Positions 53,452 to 62,708 of a stretch of DNA of 64,000 nt are shown one piece after another. Under the pieces are notes generated by a model. The model ran no database searches and was not told the origin of the DNA. It worked only from the letters and a program-made list of their open reading frames with translations. Within the stretch, counting starts at the first letter, position 1, and the number at the start of each line of letters is the position of its first letter. Source of the stretch: Paenibacillus_D tarimensis_A (GTDB lineage: Bacteria; Bacillota; Bacilli; Paenibacillales; Paenibacillaceae). The position numbers were made by a program, and so were the translations under genes. The stretch covers positions 4,836,001 to 4,900,000 of the forward strand of contig CP166298.1 of the NCBI GenBank assembly GCA_041281825.1, given 5' to 3'.

Positions 53452-53555
53452 AGCGGAGAGATTTTGAGAAGCAGAGTGACTTTGAGAAGCAGAGAGACTT
53501 TGAGCTCTGCTCAAAGATCCCTATGTCATACTCAAAGATCCCTATGTCAAGGAGG
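53449..53555 (+). repeat. Intercistronic element, copy B (kinase-regulator gap)
   Basis: From the kinase stop: AAGCGGAGAGATTTTGAG, then two 18-base units of the type GAAGCAGAG(T/A)GACTTTGA, a hairpin GCAGAG (53489-53494) with CTCTGC (53505-53510), then CTCAAAGATCCCTATGTCA twice (separated by TA) and AGGAGG. It matches copy A in order and sequence but has internal duplications. Confidence 0.7.
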
Positions 53556-53561
53556 ATTCCA

Positions 53562-55181
53562 ATGAAAGTCTTGCTGGTGGATGACGAGGAGTACGTACTC
53601 GATTACTTGGAAACGGAAATTCCTTGGGAGAGCCTGGGGATTACGAATATCTATCGCGCAAGCTCCGCAAAAGAAGCGCTGGACATTGCAGGCCAAATCC
53701 CGCTTTCGATTGTAATCACCGATATCCGGATGCCGGAGAGAAGCGGACTGGAGCTGTTGTCAACGCTGGGGCGAAATTATCCGGAGACGAAGGTCGTCCT
53801 ATTGTCCGGTTATTCCGATTTCTCCTACGCCGTTAAGGCTCTGCAGCATGGTGCAGCCGATTACTTACTGAAGCCTGTAACCGGGGATGAGGTCATGCTC
53901 TGTCTAAAAAAACTGATCGTCAAAATCGAAGAAGAGAATCGGCAGCGGGAAAACATAGTTTCGGCGAACGAGGTCCTGAAATTAGGATTAACACGCATGC
54001 GCGAGCATCTGCTGCTCGATCTTCTGCTCGGCAAGAAATACAGCTCCGAGGAATTAAAGCGGGATCTTAGTGCTCTTCACCTGCCGATCGCCCCGGACTC
54101 CCGGTGCGTTCTGTTCATGATCCGAATTGAAACAGGAACGGATGACAATACACGTGAAGATTATGAACTTCTCAGCTTTGCGCTTCTCAATATGGCTGAA
54201 GAGATTATTTCCGGAGACATCCGTGATATTCCGTCGCTCTGGTCCTGCAAAGATCACCACCGATATATAGTTGTCCTGTGCCCTGTCCATTCAAACGATG
54301 AATATAAAGAGCTTGTTCAACAAATAACCAGACTGCAGCAGAATGTCCGCATCTACTTGAAACGAACCGTATCCATCCTGTATACCCGGCCGTTCGTTAT
54401 CCAGCCTGAATTGCAGCAGCAATATCAGCAGGCTTTGAATGAATTCTGGCGATTCGTCGGCACGCGCAGCAATTGTTTGCTTGCCATGAATAATACCGGT
54501 CGAGAGCCGGCCGGGAATCAGACCATCAAGCCATTGACCCGTCTGCATCATTCCCCGACCATTCAGCAATTAATGGAATCCGGGCGATGGGAGGAAGCTG
54601 GAAATAAGCTCGACCAGATAGTCGAAGAATTGAATATGCCCGCCTATAGAACGCAGCAGCATCTTATGGAGACGGTCTACTACCTGATTAGCAGCTTTTC
54701 CTATATCGCCCACAAACAAGGGGATTCCTTTGCCGATCTGATCGACATTCCTTCTCTGCAGATCGAGTCCCATTACTTTCAATCAACCGACCAGATCAAA
54801 GAATGGGCGATGGCGCTGATCGAGCAGTTCAGACGGTCATTGCAGGATGTATCCCCTAGCCGCAATCATATTATCCGGCAGATTCATGAATATATCGAGC
54901 GAAATCTGAGTGAAGATGTGTCTCTGACCCGGGTTGCCGAGCATGTGTATCTTCACCCAGTTTATCTGTCCCGACTGTATAAAAAAGAAACCGGGGAAAG
55001 CTTGTCCGCCCATATTACACGCGTCAGGATGGAGAAGGCGGCACATCTATTAACTTCGACCAATATGAAGGTTGCAGATATTGCCAAAGAGGTTGGTTAC
55101 CAGAAGACGCAGTACTTTATCCATATCTTCAAAGAGTTTTATACCAGCACGCCGCAAAATTATCGAAATCGGCAGGGGTGA
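53562..55181 (+). CDS. YesN-like response regulator with AraC output domain
   Basis: The ATG at 53562 follows AGGAGG, which ends the intercistronic element; the frame is open further upstream but without a start signal. The 539-residue protein has a receiver domain (1-120, DDE at 7-9, phospho-Asp near 54 in VITDIRMP, and a conserved Lys in YLLKPV). A long middle region and a C-terminal AraC double helix-turn-helix follow (about 435-535: SLTRVAEHVYLHPVYLSRLY, ending TSTPQNYR). It likely activates importer 5 genes on both sides. Confidence 0.94.
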   Translation: MKVLLVDDEEYVLDYLETEIPWESLGITNIYRASSAKEALDIAGQIPLSIVITDIRMPERSGLELLSTLGRNYPETKVVLLSGYSDFSYAVKALQHGAADYLLKPVTGDEVMLCLKKLIVKIEEENRQRENIVSANEVLKLGLTRMREHLLLDLLLGKKYSSEELKRDLSALHLPIAPDSRCVLFMIRIETGTDDNTREDYELLSFALLNMAEEIISGDIRDIPSLWSCKDHHRYIVVLCPVHSNDEYKELVQQITRLQQNVRIYLKRTVSILYTRPFVIQPELQQQYQQALNEFWRFVGTRSNCLLAMNNTGREPAGNQTIKPLTRLHHSPTIQQLMESGRWEEAGNKLDQIVEELNMPAYRTQQHLMETVYYLISSFSYIAHKQGDSFADLIDIPSLQIESHYFQSTDQIKEWAMALIEQFRRSLQDVSPSRNHIIRQIHEYIERNLSEDVSLTRVAEHVYLHPVYLSRLYKKETGESLSAHITRVRMEKAAHLLTSTNMKVADIAKEVGYQKTQYFIHIFKEFYTSTPQNYRNRQG

Positions 55182-55654
55182 TGATGAGAATTAGGTATCC
55201 GCCTCAAGCGGATGCTTACGATGCGAGTTTTCTTACGAAAACTTTCGGCTGTTGAAACCAGGAAATTTGATTATATGAATGGCAATAAAGATTTATGGAT
55301 GTCCATTGCGCTCCAAAAGAAAGTACCTCCGAAGCTCAAACATCTTGTTTTGTATTCCTTTTTATTCAATAGGCCTTCGGATGGTAGGAATACAAAGCCA
55401 AAACTCGCCCTGGAGGTATCTTTCTTTTTCCGCTCCATGGACTATAATCTTTAATGCCACATATATAGAATAAATGGTTTTTCCCGGTTTCATAGGCGAT
55501 CGCCAGGTCCAAAAGTTTTCCAACGGAAAACTCACTTCGAAAGCATATGCTCCGACGGATATCCCAAACCCCTATTTGTTCTAACTCATCATTTTTAAGG
55601 GTATAACAAGCTCGCCCCTCCCAAATAGGAGGGGCTTTTCCCAAATATTAGTGA
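55182..55654. other. Gap with hairpins and unassigned short frames
   Basis: Two hairpins follow the regulator: ATCCGC/GCGGAT near 55197-55213 and AGTTTTC/GAAAACT (55226-55243). The minus strand from about 55600 to 55366 has an open frame containing LKNDELEQIGVWDIRRSICF, protein-like but not recognised and without a clear start. GCCCCTCC/GGAGGGGC (55614-55635) followed by TTTT is a plus-strand terminator-like hairpin. Confidence 0.4.
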
Positions 55655-57343
55655 TTATGGATTCACGCTCTTATACCATTCATTCACTTCTTTTTCGATT
55701 TGGTCGCCGCCCTTGCTCTTCCAATCCGATACAAAGGTATCGAACTTATCCAGCGCCTCGTTGCCGTAAATAATTTTAGCGAAGGTTTCAAGCTCCATCG
55801 TTTTCAGATTGTCTTCTTTGCTTCTCATCGTTGCGGTTGGGGCGCCAAGGAATTCGGTCGGCGCGTTAATATCTTTCATCTGGTAGTTCAAAGATCCTGC
55901 ACGAATCATTTCCGGATCCGCAATACTGATTTCTTTATGACTCCTGGTCTTCACTTCGCCGCCATTGTAAATATAATCAAAGTTTTCGGAACCGCGGAAA
56001 GGAATTGCAGGCGTATTCCAGAACAAGTTATACTTGCCCGATGAGGCTGCGGAATCAAGCGGCGTTGGGAACTTCTTGGAATCATATACGGGCTCGCCGT
56101 CTACAATCGCGTAATCATAACCTTCGAAAAATCCGTCTTTGAAGTCGCCTGTTTCAAATGGATGATCGTAGATTTTATCGAAATAGTGGAAAAAAGCGTC
56201 CATATGTTTGAAATCCTTATTAAACATCATGACCTTACGTTCATTAACATATCCGGTATAACGTGCCGATTTGCCGTCTGGTCCGACAGGCAGCGGATAG
56301 GCGCGAAGCTTCGCATCCGGATTCGTAGCGATCGTATCCCCGAGCGGCCAGCCGACCGCCCAAAACGGAGCCGCAATCATGCCGGACTTGCCCTGAATGA
56401 AGCTTTCCGTTGCCTTCACTTCGTCGAGCGCCGCCATTTCGGGATCCAAATAACCTTTCGAATACCATTCCCGCAGTTTACCTAAGCCTTGCTTGATTTC
56501 AGGCTGAACAGATCCGTACTTCAAAGTGCCGTCGCCAGCGGATTGCCAATGTCCCGGAATAAACTTTCCTGTATAGGCGCCGAAAACAAAGCTCACATCG
56601 GACATCCAGTTCGAGAATCCGTTGCGCCCCGACAAACTGAAGCCGAACGTATCCTTTTTGTTGTTGCCGTCCGGATCCTGATTGGTAAAGGCATCCATGA
56701 CCGCTTCGAATTCTTCAATGGTTGTCGGCGGCTCTAATCCCAGATTGTCCAGCCAATCCTGACGGATCCATAACACCGGATTCGTTCCGTCGCCGGCTGC
56801 GAAGATCGGAAGACCGAGCAGTGAATCCCCTTGTTTCACCTGATTCAATGCCGCTTCGTTATCCGCATAAATCTGTTTAATGCGATCACTTGCATAGTTA
56901 TCGAAATCTTTCGAGATGTCCTTCACCTTGCCGGATTCAATCAGATCTGCAATCAGATTAACGTCCTGCACGATAAAGACGTCGGGCAGTTGATCCTGTG
57001 TCGTTAACGATAGTCTGAGCTTCGTATGGTACGCTCCATTGTCCGCCGTATTCCAAAGGTCCTTGATCTCAATGCCCAGTTTTTCTTTTGCCCACTTATT
57101 GTGCACGTTGTTGTTAATATTTTCACCATTAATGAAGGTATAATCCGTTCCGACCGGACGGGCAGTTGTAATCGTAACAGGAGGGTCAAATTTGCCGTCG
57201 GTATTTTGCGTGGAGCCCGATTCGCCGGCAGGCGCATTCGATCCCTCTCCATTATTTACATTACCGTTCCCGCCGGAAGAGCATCCGACCAGGGTTGCAA
57301 GTACAATCGCCAGCATCAGCGATATCCATCCTTTTGTTTTCAT
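55655..57343 (-). CDS. Extracellular solute-binding lipoprotein (importer 5)
   Basis: A 562-residue LplA-like binding protein with lipobox TLVGC (Cys near 21) and a Gly/Asn-rich linker. It carries a family 1 body with TTARPVGTDYTF near the start. ATG with GGGATAAACG upstream. It completes importer 5 but is separated from the permeases by the divergent two-component genes, so it needs its own promoter, probably a target of the YesN-like regulator. Confidence 0.9.
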   Translation of the reverse strand: MKTKGWISLMLAIVLATLVGCSSGGNGNVNNGEGSNAPAGESGSTQNTDGKFDPPVTITTARPVGTDYTFINGENINNNVHNKWAKEKLGIEIKDLWNTADNGAYHTKLRLSLTTQDQLPDVFIVQDVNLIADLIESGKVKDISKDFDNYASDRIKQIYADNEAALNQVKQGDSLLGLPIFAAGDGTNPVLWIRQDWLDNLGLEPPTTIEEFEAVMDAFTNQDPDGNNKKDTFGFSLSGRNGFSNWMSDVSFVFGAYTGKFIPGHWQSAGDGTLKYGSVQPEIKQGLGKLREWYSKGYLDPEMAALDEVKATESFIQGKSGMIAAPFWAVGWPLGDTIATNPDAKLRAYPLPVGPDGKSARYTGYVNERKVMMFNKDFKHMDAFFHYFDKIYDHPFETGDFKDGFFEGYDYAIVDGEPVYDSKKFPTPLDSAASSGKYNLFWNTPAIPFRGSENFDYIYNGGEVKTRSHKEISIADPEMIRAGSLNYQMKDINAPTEFLGAPTATMRSKEDNLKTMELETFAKIIYGNEALDKFDTFVSDWKSKGGDQIEKEVNEWYKSVNP

Positions 57344-57544
57344 CGTTTATCCCCTTTCTTAACATTATTACTTGTACTAACATCGTAGCAAAAAAGCGCA
57401 TTGGGCGTATATGCCCTGATCTGAACATTCATAACCTCTAATCAATCAAGTTACTTCATATTTTCTTAAAACCTACTACACACAATTTTAATATACCAAT
57501 GTAATAATAGTCCCGATGGTCAAACATGACAGGAGGGATTTTTC

Positions 57545-59857
57545 TTGAAGAAGCCACTCTTCATCGCATTATCTTGTTTACTGGCTCTAACGATTATTAC
57601 AGGCGGCGGAAGTGCTCTGTCCGCATCAACGCAAGTCGATTCGTTCCGCCACATTGGAACGTACATTGTACCCAATGGCGGAGTCGCGGAAATCATCGCG
57701 GCAACACCGGACGAAAAAACCGTTGTTTATACCAATTCGTCGGATAAAAATATCGGAATCGTAGATTTTACGAACCCCGAGAACCCGAAGCTAGTGAAAG
57801 AAATCAATATGCCAGGTGAACCGACAAGCGTAGCCATCACGTCTGACGGGCGATATGCCGTTTCCGCGGTGAACACTTCATACAAAGAGGAAGGCGAGAA
57901 ACCTTCCCTTACCCCGGGTAAACTTGTGGCGGTCGATCTCCAAACTTTGGAAGTAACCGGCGATGTCAGCATTGGAGAAGGGCCTGATTCCGTCTCTATT
58001 ATAAAGCTGGGAAATACGGATATAGCTGTTGTTGCGATCGAGAACGAACCGGTGGTTGTGGATTCGGACGGCAGTTTGACGGATGCGGAAGAGCCTGGTC
58101 AGGAAGGAGATATCAGCGGTCCGGGTTACGTTCAGATCGTAACGATGAATTGGGCCAATCCCGGCAACTCCATTGTGAAAACAATTCATTTTACGAAAGA
58201 AGAGATGTCGAAAAATGAATTGTTGTTCCCGGATGATCCTCAGCCGGAATTTGTAAAAATAAATAAGAAGGGGAAAGCGGCCGTTACGCTTCAAGAAAAC
58301 AATGGCGTCGCGGTAATCGACCTGAAAAAAGGAAAAATCGACAGCCTCTTCACGCTTGGCAAGCCAAAAGGGCAAATGCATGATCTTACGGCAGACGGCA
58401 TCATTAGCTTCACGGAATCGTATCCGGAGAAATTCGAGTCCGAGTTGTCCTACGCCGGTGCCCGAATGCCGGACGCGATAGCATGGAATGCCCGGGGGAC
58501 AATCCTGTACACGGCAGACGAGGGCGAAATGGACTTAACGGGCGGCCGCGGCTGGAGTGCATGGACTGTGAAAGGTTCTCAAGTTTGGAAAGACAAAGGC
58601 TCTGTTGAGAAAAAGGCGGCGGAATTTGGTCATTATCCGGAGGGCCGTTCGGAGAAAGGCGGCATCGAAGTGGAAGGTTTGGAAACCGCTGTGTTCGGCA
58701 ACAAAGAGTTCGCGTTCGTCGGCTCGGAAAAAGGTTCATTCGCAGCTGTCTACGATATTACGAACAACCGGAAACCGATTTTTGTCCAGCTGCTCTCAAC
58801 GGGTATGGAGCCTGAGGGCTTGCTTGCCCTGCCGCAGCGCAGCCTGTTCCTCACCGCCGACGAAGATTCAGGCACGATCACGGTATTCGAAGGGATAGTC
58901 GGCATGGCCGAAGCGCCTGCGGATATGCCCGTACTTCATTCTTCCGAAGTGAATTGGTCCGCGATTTCAGGTCTGGCTTCCGATGCTGAGCGCGATGACA
59001 TCGTTTATGCCGTTCCGGACAACGCCATGGAGCCGTACATCTATGAAATCACGCTCCAAGGCGGCAGCGGTTCGGTTAGCCATCTTGCGAAAATAATGGA
59101 CGCAAATAAAGCCGGCGATCTTGATATGGAGGGCATCGTCCGTGACACATCCATTGCTGCTCCGCCCAATGCCGGATTTTGGATTGCCAATGAAGGCAAT
59201 GCCGCATTCGGTAAAGAGAACTACATGCCGAATATGCTCATTCAGGCAGACCGTAGCGGCAACATCCTGCAAAAAGTGGTACTTCCGCCAGAAGTCGAAA
59301 CTAAGGAAGGCGGATGGATTCGCAACAACGGCTTCGAGGGTATCGCCATCTCTTCAGACGGCAAGTACTTGGTTGCGGCAATCCAGCGTGAATATAAAAC
59401 GGATGAAGCGGTTGGCGGTATACTTTATACACGAATCGCACGATATGACCTTACGAATGAAACGTGGGATTTCTTCCTGTACCCTCTTGAGACGACGACA
59501 ACGGATGGGGATTGGATCGGCCTTTCTGAGATTGTTAACCTGGGCGGGGACAGATATGCCGTGATCGAACGCGATAAACAGATTGGCGGAGCAGTAAACC
59601 TGAAGGCTGTCTATACATTTACTTTAGAAGGTCTTACACCATTTCAAGGTTTGATAACCGAATCCTCCGACCTCTCGAAGTCGGTCGTGACGAAGAAGCA
59701 GGTGCTTGACCTGCGTGATGCCTTCGCCCCATTCGAAAAAATCGAAGGCATGACGGTAACGCCGGACGGATCGGTATGGACGGCGCTTGACAATGACGGC
59801 GGCGAAGTGAAATCGGTAATTTACAAGGCAGGGATGGCAGCAGAACTGCTGAAATAA
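57545..59857 (+). CDS. Secreted protein with esterase-like-activity-of-phytase domain
   Basis: A 770-residue protein with a signal peptide (KKPLFIALSCLLALTIITGG, cleaved around residue 28). Residues about 35-430 form a propeller-like region with repeated surface-layer/YncE motifs (VVYTNSSDKNIGIVDF, PTSVAITSDGRYAVSA). The C-terminal part (about 460-770) matches the phytase-esterase-like domain (NNGFEGIAISSDGKYLVAAI, GLSEIVNLGGDRYAVIERD). It starts with TTG behind AGGAGGG. It is extracellular and may release phosphate from organic phosphoesters; activity is unproven. It is a single-gene unit. Confidence 0.87.
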   Translation: MKKPLFIALSCLLALTIITGGGSALSASTQVDSFRHIGTYIVPNGGVAEIIAATPDEKTVVYTNSSDKNIGIVDFTNPENPKLVKEINMPGEPTSVAITSDGRYAVSAVNTSYKEEGEKPSLTPGKLVAVDLQTLEVTGDVSIGEGPDSVSIIKLGNTDIAVVAIENEPVVVDSDGSLTDAEEPGQEGDISGPGYVQIVTMNWANPGNSIVKTIHFTKEEMSKNELLFPDDPQPEFVKINKKGKAAVTLQENNGVAVIDLKKGKIDSLFTLGKPKGQMHDLTADGIISFTESYPEKFESELSYAGARMPDAIAWNARGTILYTADEGEMDLTGGRGWSAWTVKGSQVWKDKGSVEKKAAEFGHYPEGRSEKGGIEVEGLETAVFGNKEFAFVGSEKGSFAAVYDITNNRKPIFVQLLSTGMEPEGLLALPQRSLFLTADEDSGTITVFEGIVGMAEAPADMPVLHSSEVNWSAISGLASDAERDDIVYAVPDNAMEPYIYEITLQGGSGSVSHLAKIMDANKAGDLDMEGIVRDTSIAAPPNAGFWIANEGNAAFGKENYMPNMLIQADRSGNILQKVVLPPEVETKEGGWIRNNGFEGIAISSDGKYLVAAIQREYKTDEAVGGILYTRIARYDLTNETWDFFLYPLETTTTDGDWIGLSEIVNLGGDRYAVIERDKQIGGAVNLKAVYTFTLEGLTPFQGLITESSDLSKSVVTKKQVLDLRDAFAPFEKIEGMTVTPDGSVWTALDNDGGEVKSVIYKAGMAAELLK

Positions 59858-59907
59858 GTTAAACGGGCTCGCCGTCCACACTCTTTCAGTCCAACGAACA
59901 AAAAGAA

Positions 59908-59948
59908 AAACCCTTGCTACATCAAGATTCCTGATGCAGCAAGGGTTT
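59908..59948 (+). terminator. Terminator after the phytase-like gene
   Basis: AAACCCTTGCT pairs with AGCAAGGGTTT, with an inner CATCA/TGATG stem, followed by a T-rich stretch. The convergent gene at 60003 may also use it. Confidence 0.88.
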
Positions 59949-60002
59949 CCTTTATCTTTTCGTGGTTTTTTAGAGGAATAAGATTTCCGTTCATGGTAGC
60001 AT

Positions 60003-60410
60003 CTATAAAGGGGGCTCGTAGGTTTTTAACGGCATGCCTACATATTCGCGGAAGGAGCGGATCTGCTCTTCCTCGTACTCGAAGAGGACCGCAAGCTCAT
60101 TGCGATAAGGCAGACCATTCAACGAACCTTCCGCGCGAAATACCACCATCCCGTTGTCCTCATTCTCAAGCTCGATGAGCGGGATCAGCTGCACCTGCAA
60201 TACTGAGCGCTCGAACTTGATTAATTCCTCAAACCGCTTTTTGCCTTGCTGCTCGTAATTCCACCCCTCTAGCGGGATCGGAACGAAAAAGCGAAAATCT
60301 TCCGTAACCTTCTTAAGAAAATCGACTGTATGCCCTGTTTCGAAAGCCCGCCTAAAAGCATCAAACACTATCCAAGTTCGGGATGGGACCGAACCTACGG
60401 ATTTCTCCAT
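60003..60410 (-). CDS. SnoaL-like (NTF2 fold) protein
   Basis: The ATG at 60410 has GGAGG eight bases upstream, much better than a start 18 codons earlier. The 135-residue protein has a SnoaL/NTF2-like pattern: an N-terminal helix pair (FDAFRRAFETGHTVDFLKKV), FFVPIPLEGWN, and the strand pair VVFRAEGSLNGLPYRNELAV then IRSFREYVGM. Members are small-molecule isomerases, cyclases or accessory proteins; the substrate is unknown. Confidence 0.8.
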   Translation of the reverse strand: MEKSVGSVPSRTWIVFDAFRRAFETGHTVDFLKKVTEDFRFFVPIPLEGWNYEQQGKKRFEELIKFERSVLQVQLIPLIELENEDNGMVVFRAEGSLNGLPYRNELAVLFEYEEEQIRSFREYVGMPLKTYEPPL

Positions 60411-60526
60411 GGAAGAAACCTCCTCAATATGGTTTATTAGTCGCTCCAAATATTGAGTTTTCATTATGTCATAAAGAATCTATCTATTTGATGAGACCAT
60501 AAAAAAAGACTCTTGCTTTTCATTGA

Positions 60527-60994
60527 TTAGCGCGACAGGACCTTTAGCTGGCTAGAAATCGTTCCAAGGTGAATGGCTTCGTGAATCAAAGCGAAGTTGA
60601 ACAACTCGCCGGCGGTGTTGAATTGGAACGGTCCCAAGGAATATGGAGTCGAAAGCTTTTCGTCCAGCATTTCGGGTGTCAGCTCAGATAGGCGGGAAAA
60701 CTGCGCCGTTAACATCTCAACCAACTCTTCCTTCGATGGAGGAGCAAACGCCCAGTCCATGGGCTTTGTTCCAGAGTTAAACAGCGTTTCATACGAGTCC
60801 GGTATGGCCGACGGGGAGCCGAAGCTTAGGGTAGAATACTTATCCATCCAATAAATCATATGGCCGACATTCCAACGGATTGTATTGTTGAAGCCTTCCG
60901 GCTTCTCGTCGAAATATCTCTCCGCAACTCCTTGAATTTGACCAATCACGACCTGATGTAGTACTTTACCGGTGTTAATAATCGATTGTGTCAT
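60527..60994 (-). CDS. DinB-family putative metal-dependent protein
   Basis: ATG at 60994 lies nine bases after GGAGG. The 155-residue four-helix protein has the DinB histidine triad: a His in RWNVGHMIYWMD (about 45) and two in FALIHEAIHLGTI (about 135-139). Such proteins are often thiol S-transferase-like or of unknown function. Divergent from the LysR gene. Confidence 0.88.
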   Translation of the reverse strand: MTQSIINTGKVLHQVVIGQIQGVAERYFDEKPEGFNNTIRWNVGHMIYWMDKYSTLSFGSPSAIPDSYETLFNSGTKPMDWAFAPPSKEELVEMLTAQFSRLSELTPEMLDEKLSTPYSLGPFQFNTAGELFNFALIHEAIHLGTISSQLKVLSR

Positions 60995-61094
60995 AATCAA
61001 ACGCCTCCTGATTTGGTTTATGTCATGTGGCTCGCTTTCTTAACTCAAGTTTACCTCCTCATTCATAACGCAACAATCGTGTAATTCCGATGTA

Positions 61095-61117
61095 AATGAT
61101 CGGTGTCAGTAATGATC
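61095..61117. promoter_or_regulatory. AATGATC direct repeat in the dinB-lysR gap
   Basis: AATGATC occurs at 61095-61101 and 61111-61117, 16 bases apart, between the divergent DinB and LysR genes. It is a candidate LysR-type binding region. Confidence 0.35.
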
Positions 61118-61197
61118 ACTAGGAAAAATGTGAAAATTCGGCGGCCTCCAGTTATAATGAGAAATGGAGTTAAGCGGATCGAAAGGAGCCCGGTAGG

Positions 61198-62109
61198 ATG
61201 GAACTGAGACAGCTTGAATATTTTGCCGCAATATGTAAGGAGATGCATTTCTCCAAAGCAGCCGAAAATCTCTGCACCACGCAGTCGAATCTTAGTCAGC
61301 AGATCAAGTTTCTGGAGAACGAGATAGGACTTCCCCTGTTCGACCGAATCGGCAAGCGGATTGCATTAACGGAAGCGGGTAAAATTTTATTGGAGCAAAG
61401 TCTTCTTATCTTCGAACGCATCGATTATATCCAAGGGGCGATTTCGGAACTGCAGAAAATGGAGGGCGGCCGGCTGGACATCGCGATCCTTCCGGGTGAT
61501 GGGGACTTATTGTTTGACGCTCTGCTGGTCGACTTTCACCGTACGTATCCCAAGCTTTCGATCAGTGTCACGGAGTCCACCGATGTGTATGAACAGGTCG
61601 CCGCCGGCAACAGAGATCTCGGCGTTACCACGGTACCTGTCAAAACGGATGAGCGTATTGCCATCATCCCCTTGTTCCACGAGGAATTTGCGCTCGCCAT
61701 CCGGTCCGACCACCCTCTCGCCAAGTCGAAGGCGATCCCGTTCCAGCACCTGCAGCAGCTTAGGATGGTTATGTTCGGCCCGGAGCATCAGATTACGAAA
61801 TTGATCCAGTCCTGCTGTCAGGATCAAGGGATATCGATCGACAACCCGATCGTAACTTCAACGTTATCGACACTTGTCTCCCTAGTGGAACAAGGGATTG
61901 GAGCTTGTATTCTCCCCCGTCTACTGCTGGATCATCTGAATCGTGAAAATATCTCCGTCGTCAAGCTGCTTAATCCTACGCCAAGCCAAGACATCTGCAT
62001 TTTATACCGTACGGACAGGTTCATGGGGCAGGCTGCAAAGCTGTTCATCGATGTACTGCAGGCTTACATTCAAAGTGTAATGGATCGTACTCAGCATACG
62101 CTCGGGTAG
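61198..62109 (+). CDS. LysR-family transcriptional regulator
   Basis: A 303-residue regulator with the N-terminal helix-turn-helix (FSKAAENLCTTQSNLSQQIK, about 18-37) and FLENEIGLPLFDR. A long linker helix and a two-lobed effector domain (about 90-295) follow. ATG with AAAGGAG upstream. It is divergent from DinB and probably controls it, as LysR regulators commonly do. Confidence 0.92.
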   Translation: MELRQLEYFAAICKEMHFSKAAENLCTTQSNLSQQIKFLENEIGLPLFDRIGKRIALTEAGKILLEQSLLIFERIDYIQGAISELQKMEGGRLDIAILPGDGDLLFDALLVDFHRTYPKLSISVTESTDVYEQVAAGNRDLGVTTVPVKTDERIAIIPLFHEEFALAIRSDHPLAKSKAIPFQHLQQLRMVMFGPEHQITKLIQSCCQDQGISIDNPIVTSTLSTLVSLVEQGIGACILPRLLLDHLNRENISVVKLLNPTPSQDICILYRTDRFMGQAAKLFIDVLQAYIQSVMDRTQHTLG

Positions 62110-62148
62110 ATATCGCTATCCGCAAGGATCGCAGCCTCGTCCTATTGA

Positions 62149-62409
62149 TTATTGAGCTCTCATCACCGTTAGATTAATCGAGTTTTTTGACATAACACTA
62201 ACTTGTCCCTTAGCTATGATTTGCTCTTCCTCCAGTGCTATGAATACATTCGACCAGTTATCTTTTTCTCCAACCCACCAAAAAACCACATCGTCTCTAG
62301 ACGTAACAGCTTGGTATAACTCGCCCGTTTTCTGTAAATCATCTTTTGTAAAATTACGGATTTCGAGTTCGCTCGATTGATACAAGTGCTCTAAGGCTTG
62401 TTCAGTTAC
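62149..62409 (-). pseudogene. GNAT acetyltransferase N-terminal remnant
   Basis: The minus-strand frame reads LEIRNFTKDDLQKTGELYQA, then DVVFWWVGEKDNWSNVFIAL and EEEQIIAKGQV, the first half of a GNAT-type acetyltransferase. It stops soon after, before the acetyl-CoA loop. The frame is open back to a GTA codon (62407-62409) placed eight bases after AGGAG, as if a GTG or ATG start had mutated. A TTG at 62385 is the first formal start but has no ribosome binding site. Confidence 0.6.
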
Positions 62410-62708
62410 GCTCTTATCTCCTTTCTTCCGTTTGAGCTATCGTCTCCGTCACTGACACCCCTTATTTTACCACCCCTGTTATGTACTACGTGCGCAGTTA
62501 ATATAGGTCATTCAATAGTGATTTACTTTCCTATTAATCTGTGGCTTTTTTCTTGTTTGATGTGTCTAATATAATGTATGCTTAGTCACCGAATGGACGT
62601 CTAAATGCCTAAAGCGGAAAGCTTAATTATACTGAATCTTTCCGTAGTATCGGATGACAGGCATGATAAGATGATATTACTAAATACATAGATAGAAGGA
62701 GTTGCTAT
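62410..62708. promoter_or_regulatory. Upstream region of the aminopeptidase gene
   Basis: A probable -10 TATAAT lies at 62570-62575. CGGAAAG (62615-62621) pairs with CTTTCCG (62638-62644) in the leader; its AAAGCGGAAAG start faintly resembles the intercistronic element at 48032 and 53449. No gene is seen. Confidence 0.4.

Noticed and set aside
53449..53555. CRISPR array
   Set aside because: The repeats are tandem duplications without spacers, and no cas genes are present.
53331..53561. N-terminal extension of the response regulator
   Set aside because: The frame is open but lies inside the kinase gene and the repeat element; the AGGAGG-led ATG at 53562 begins a normal receiver domain.
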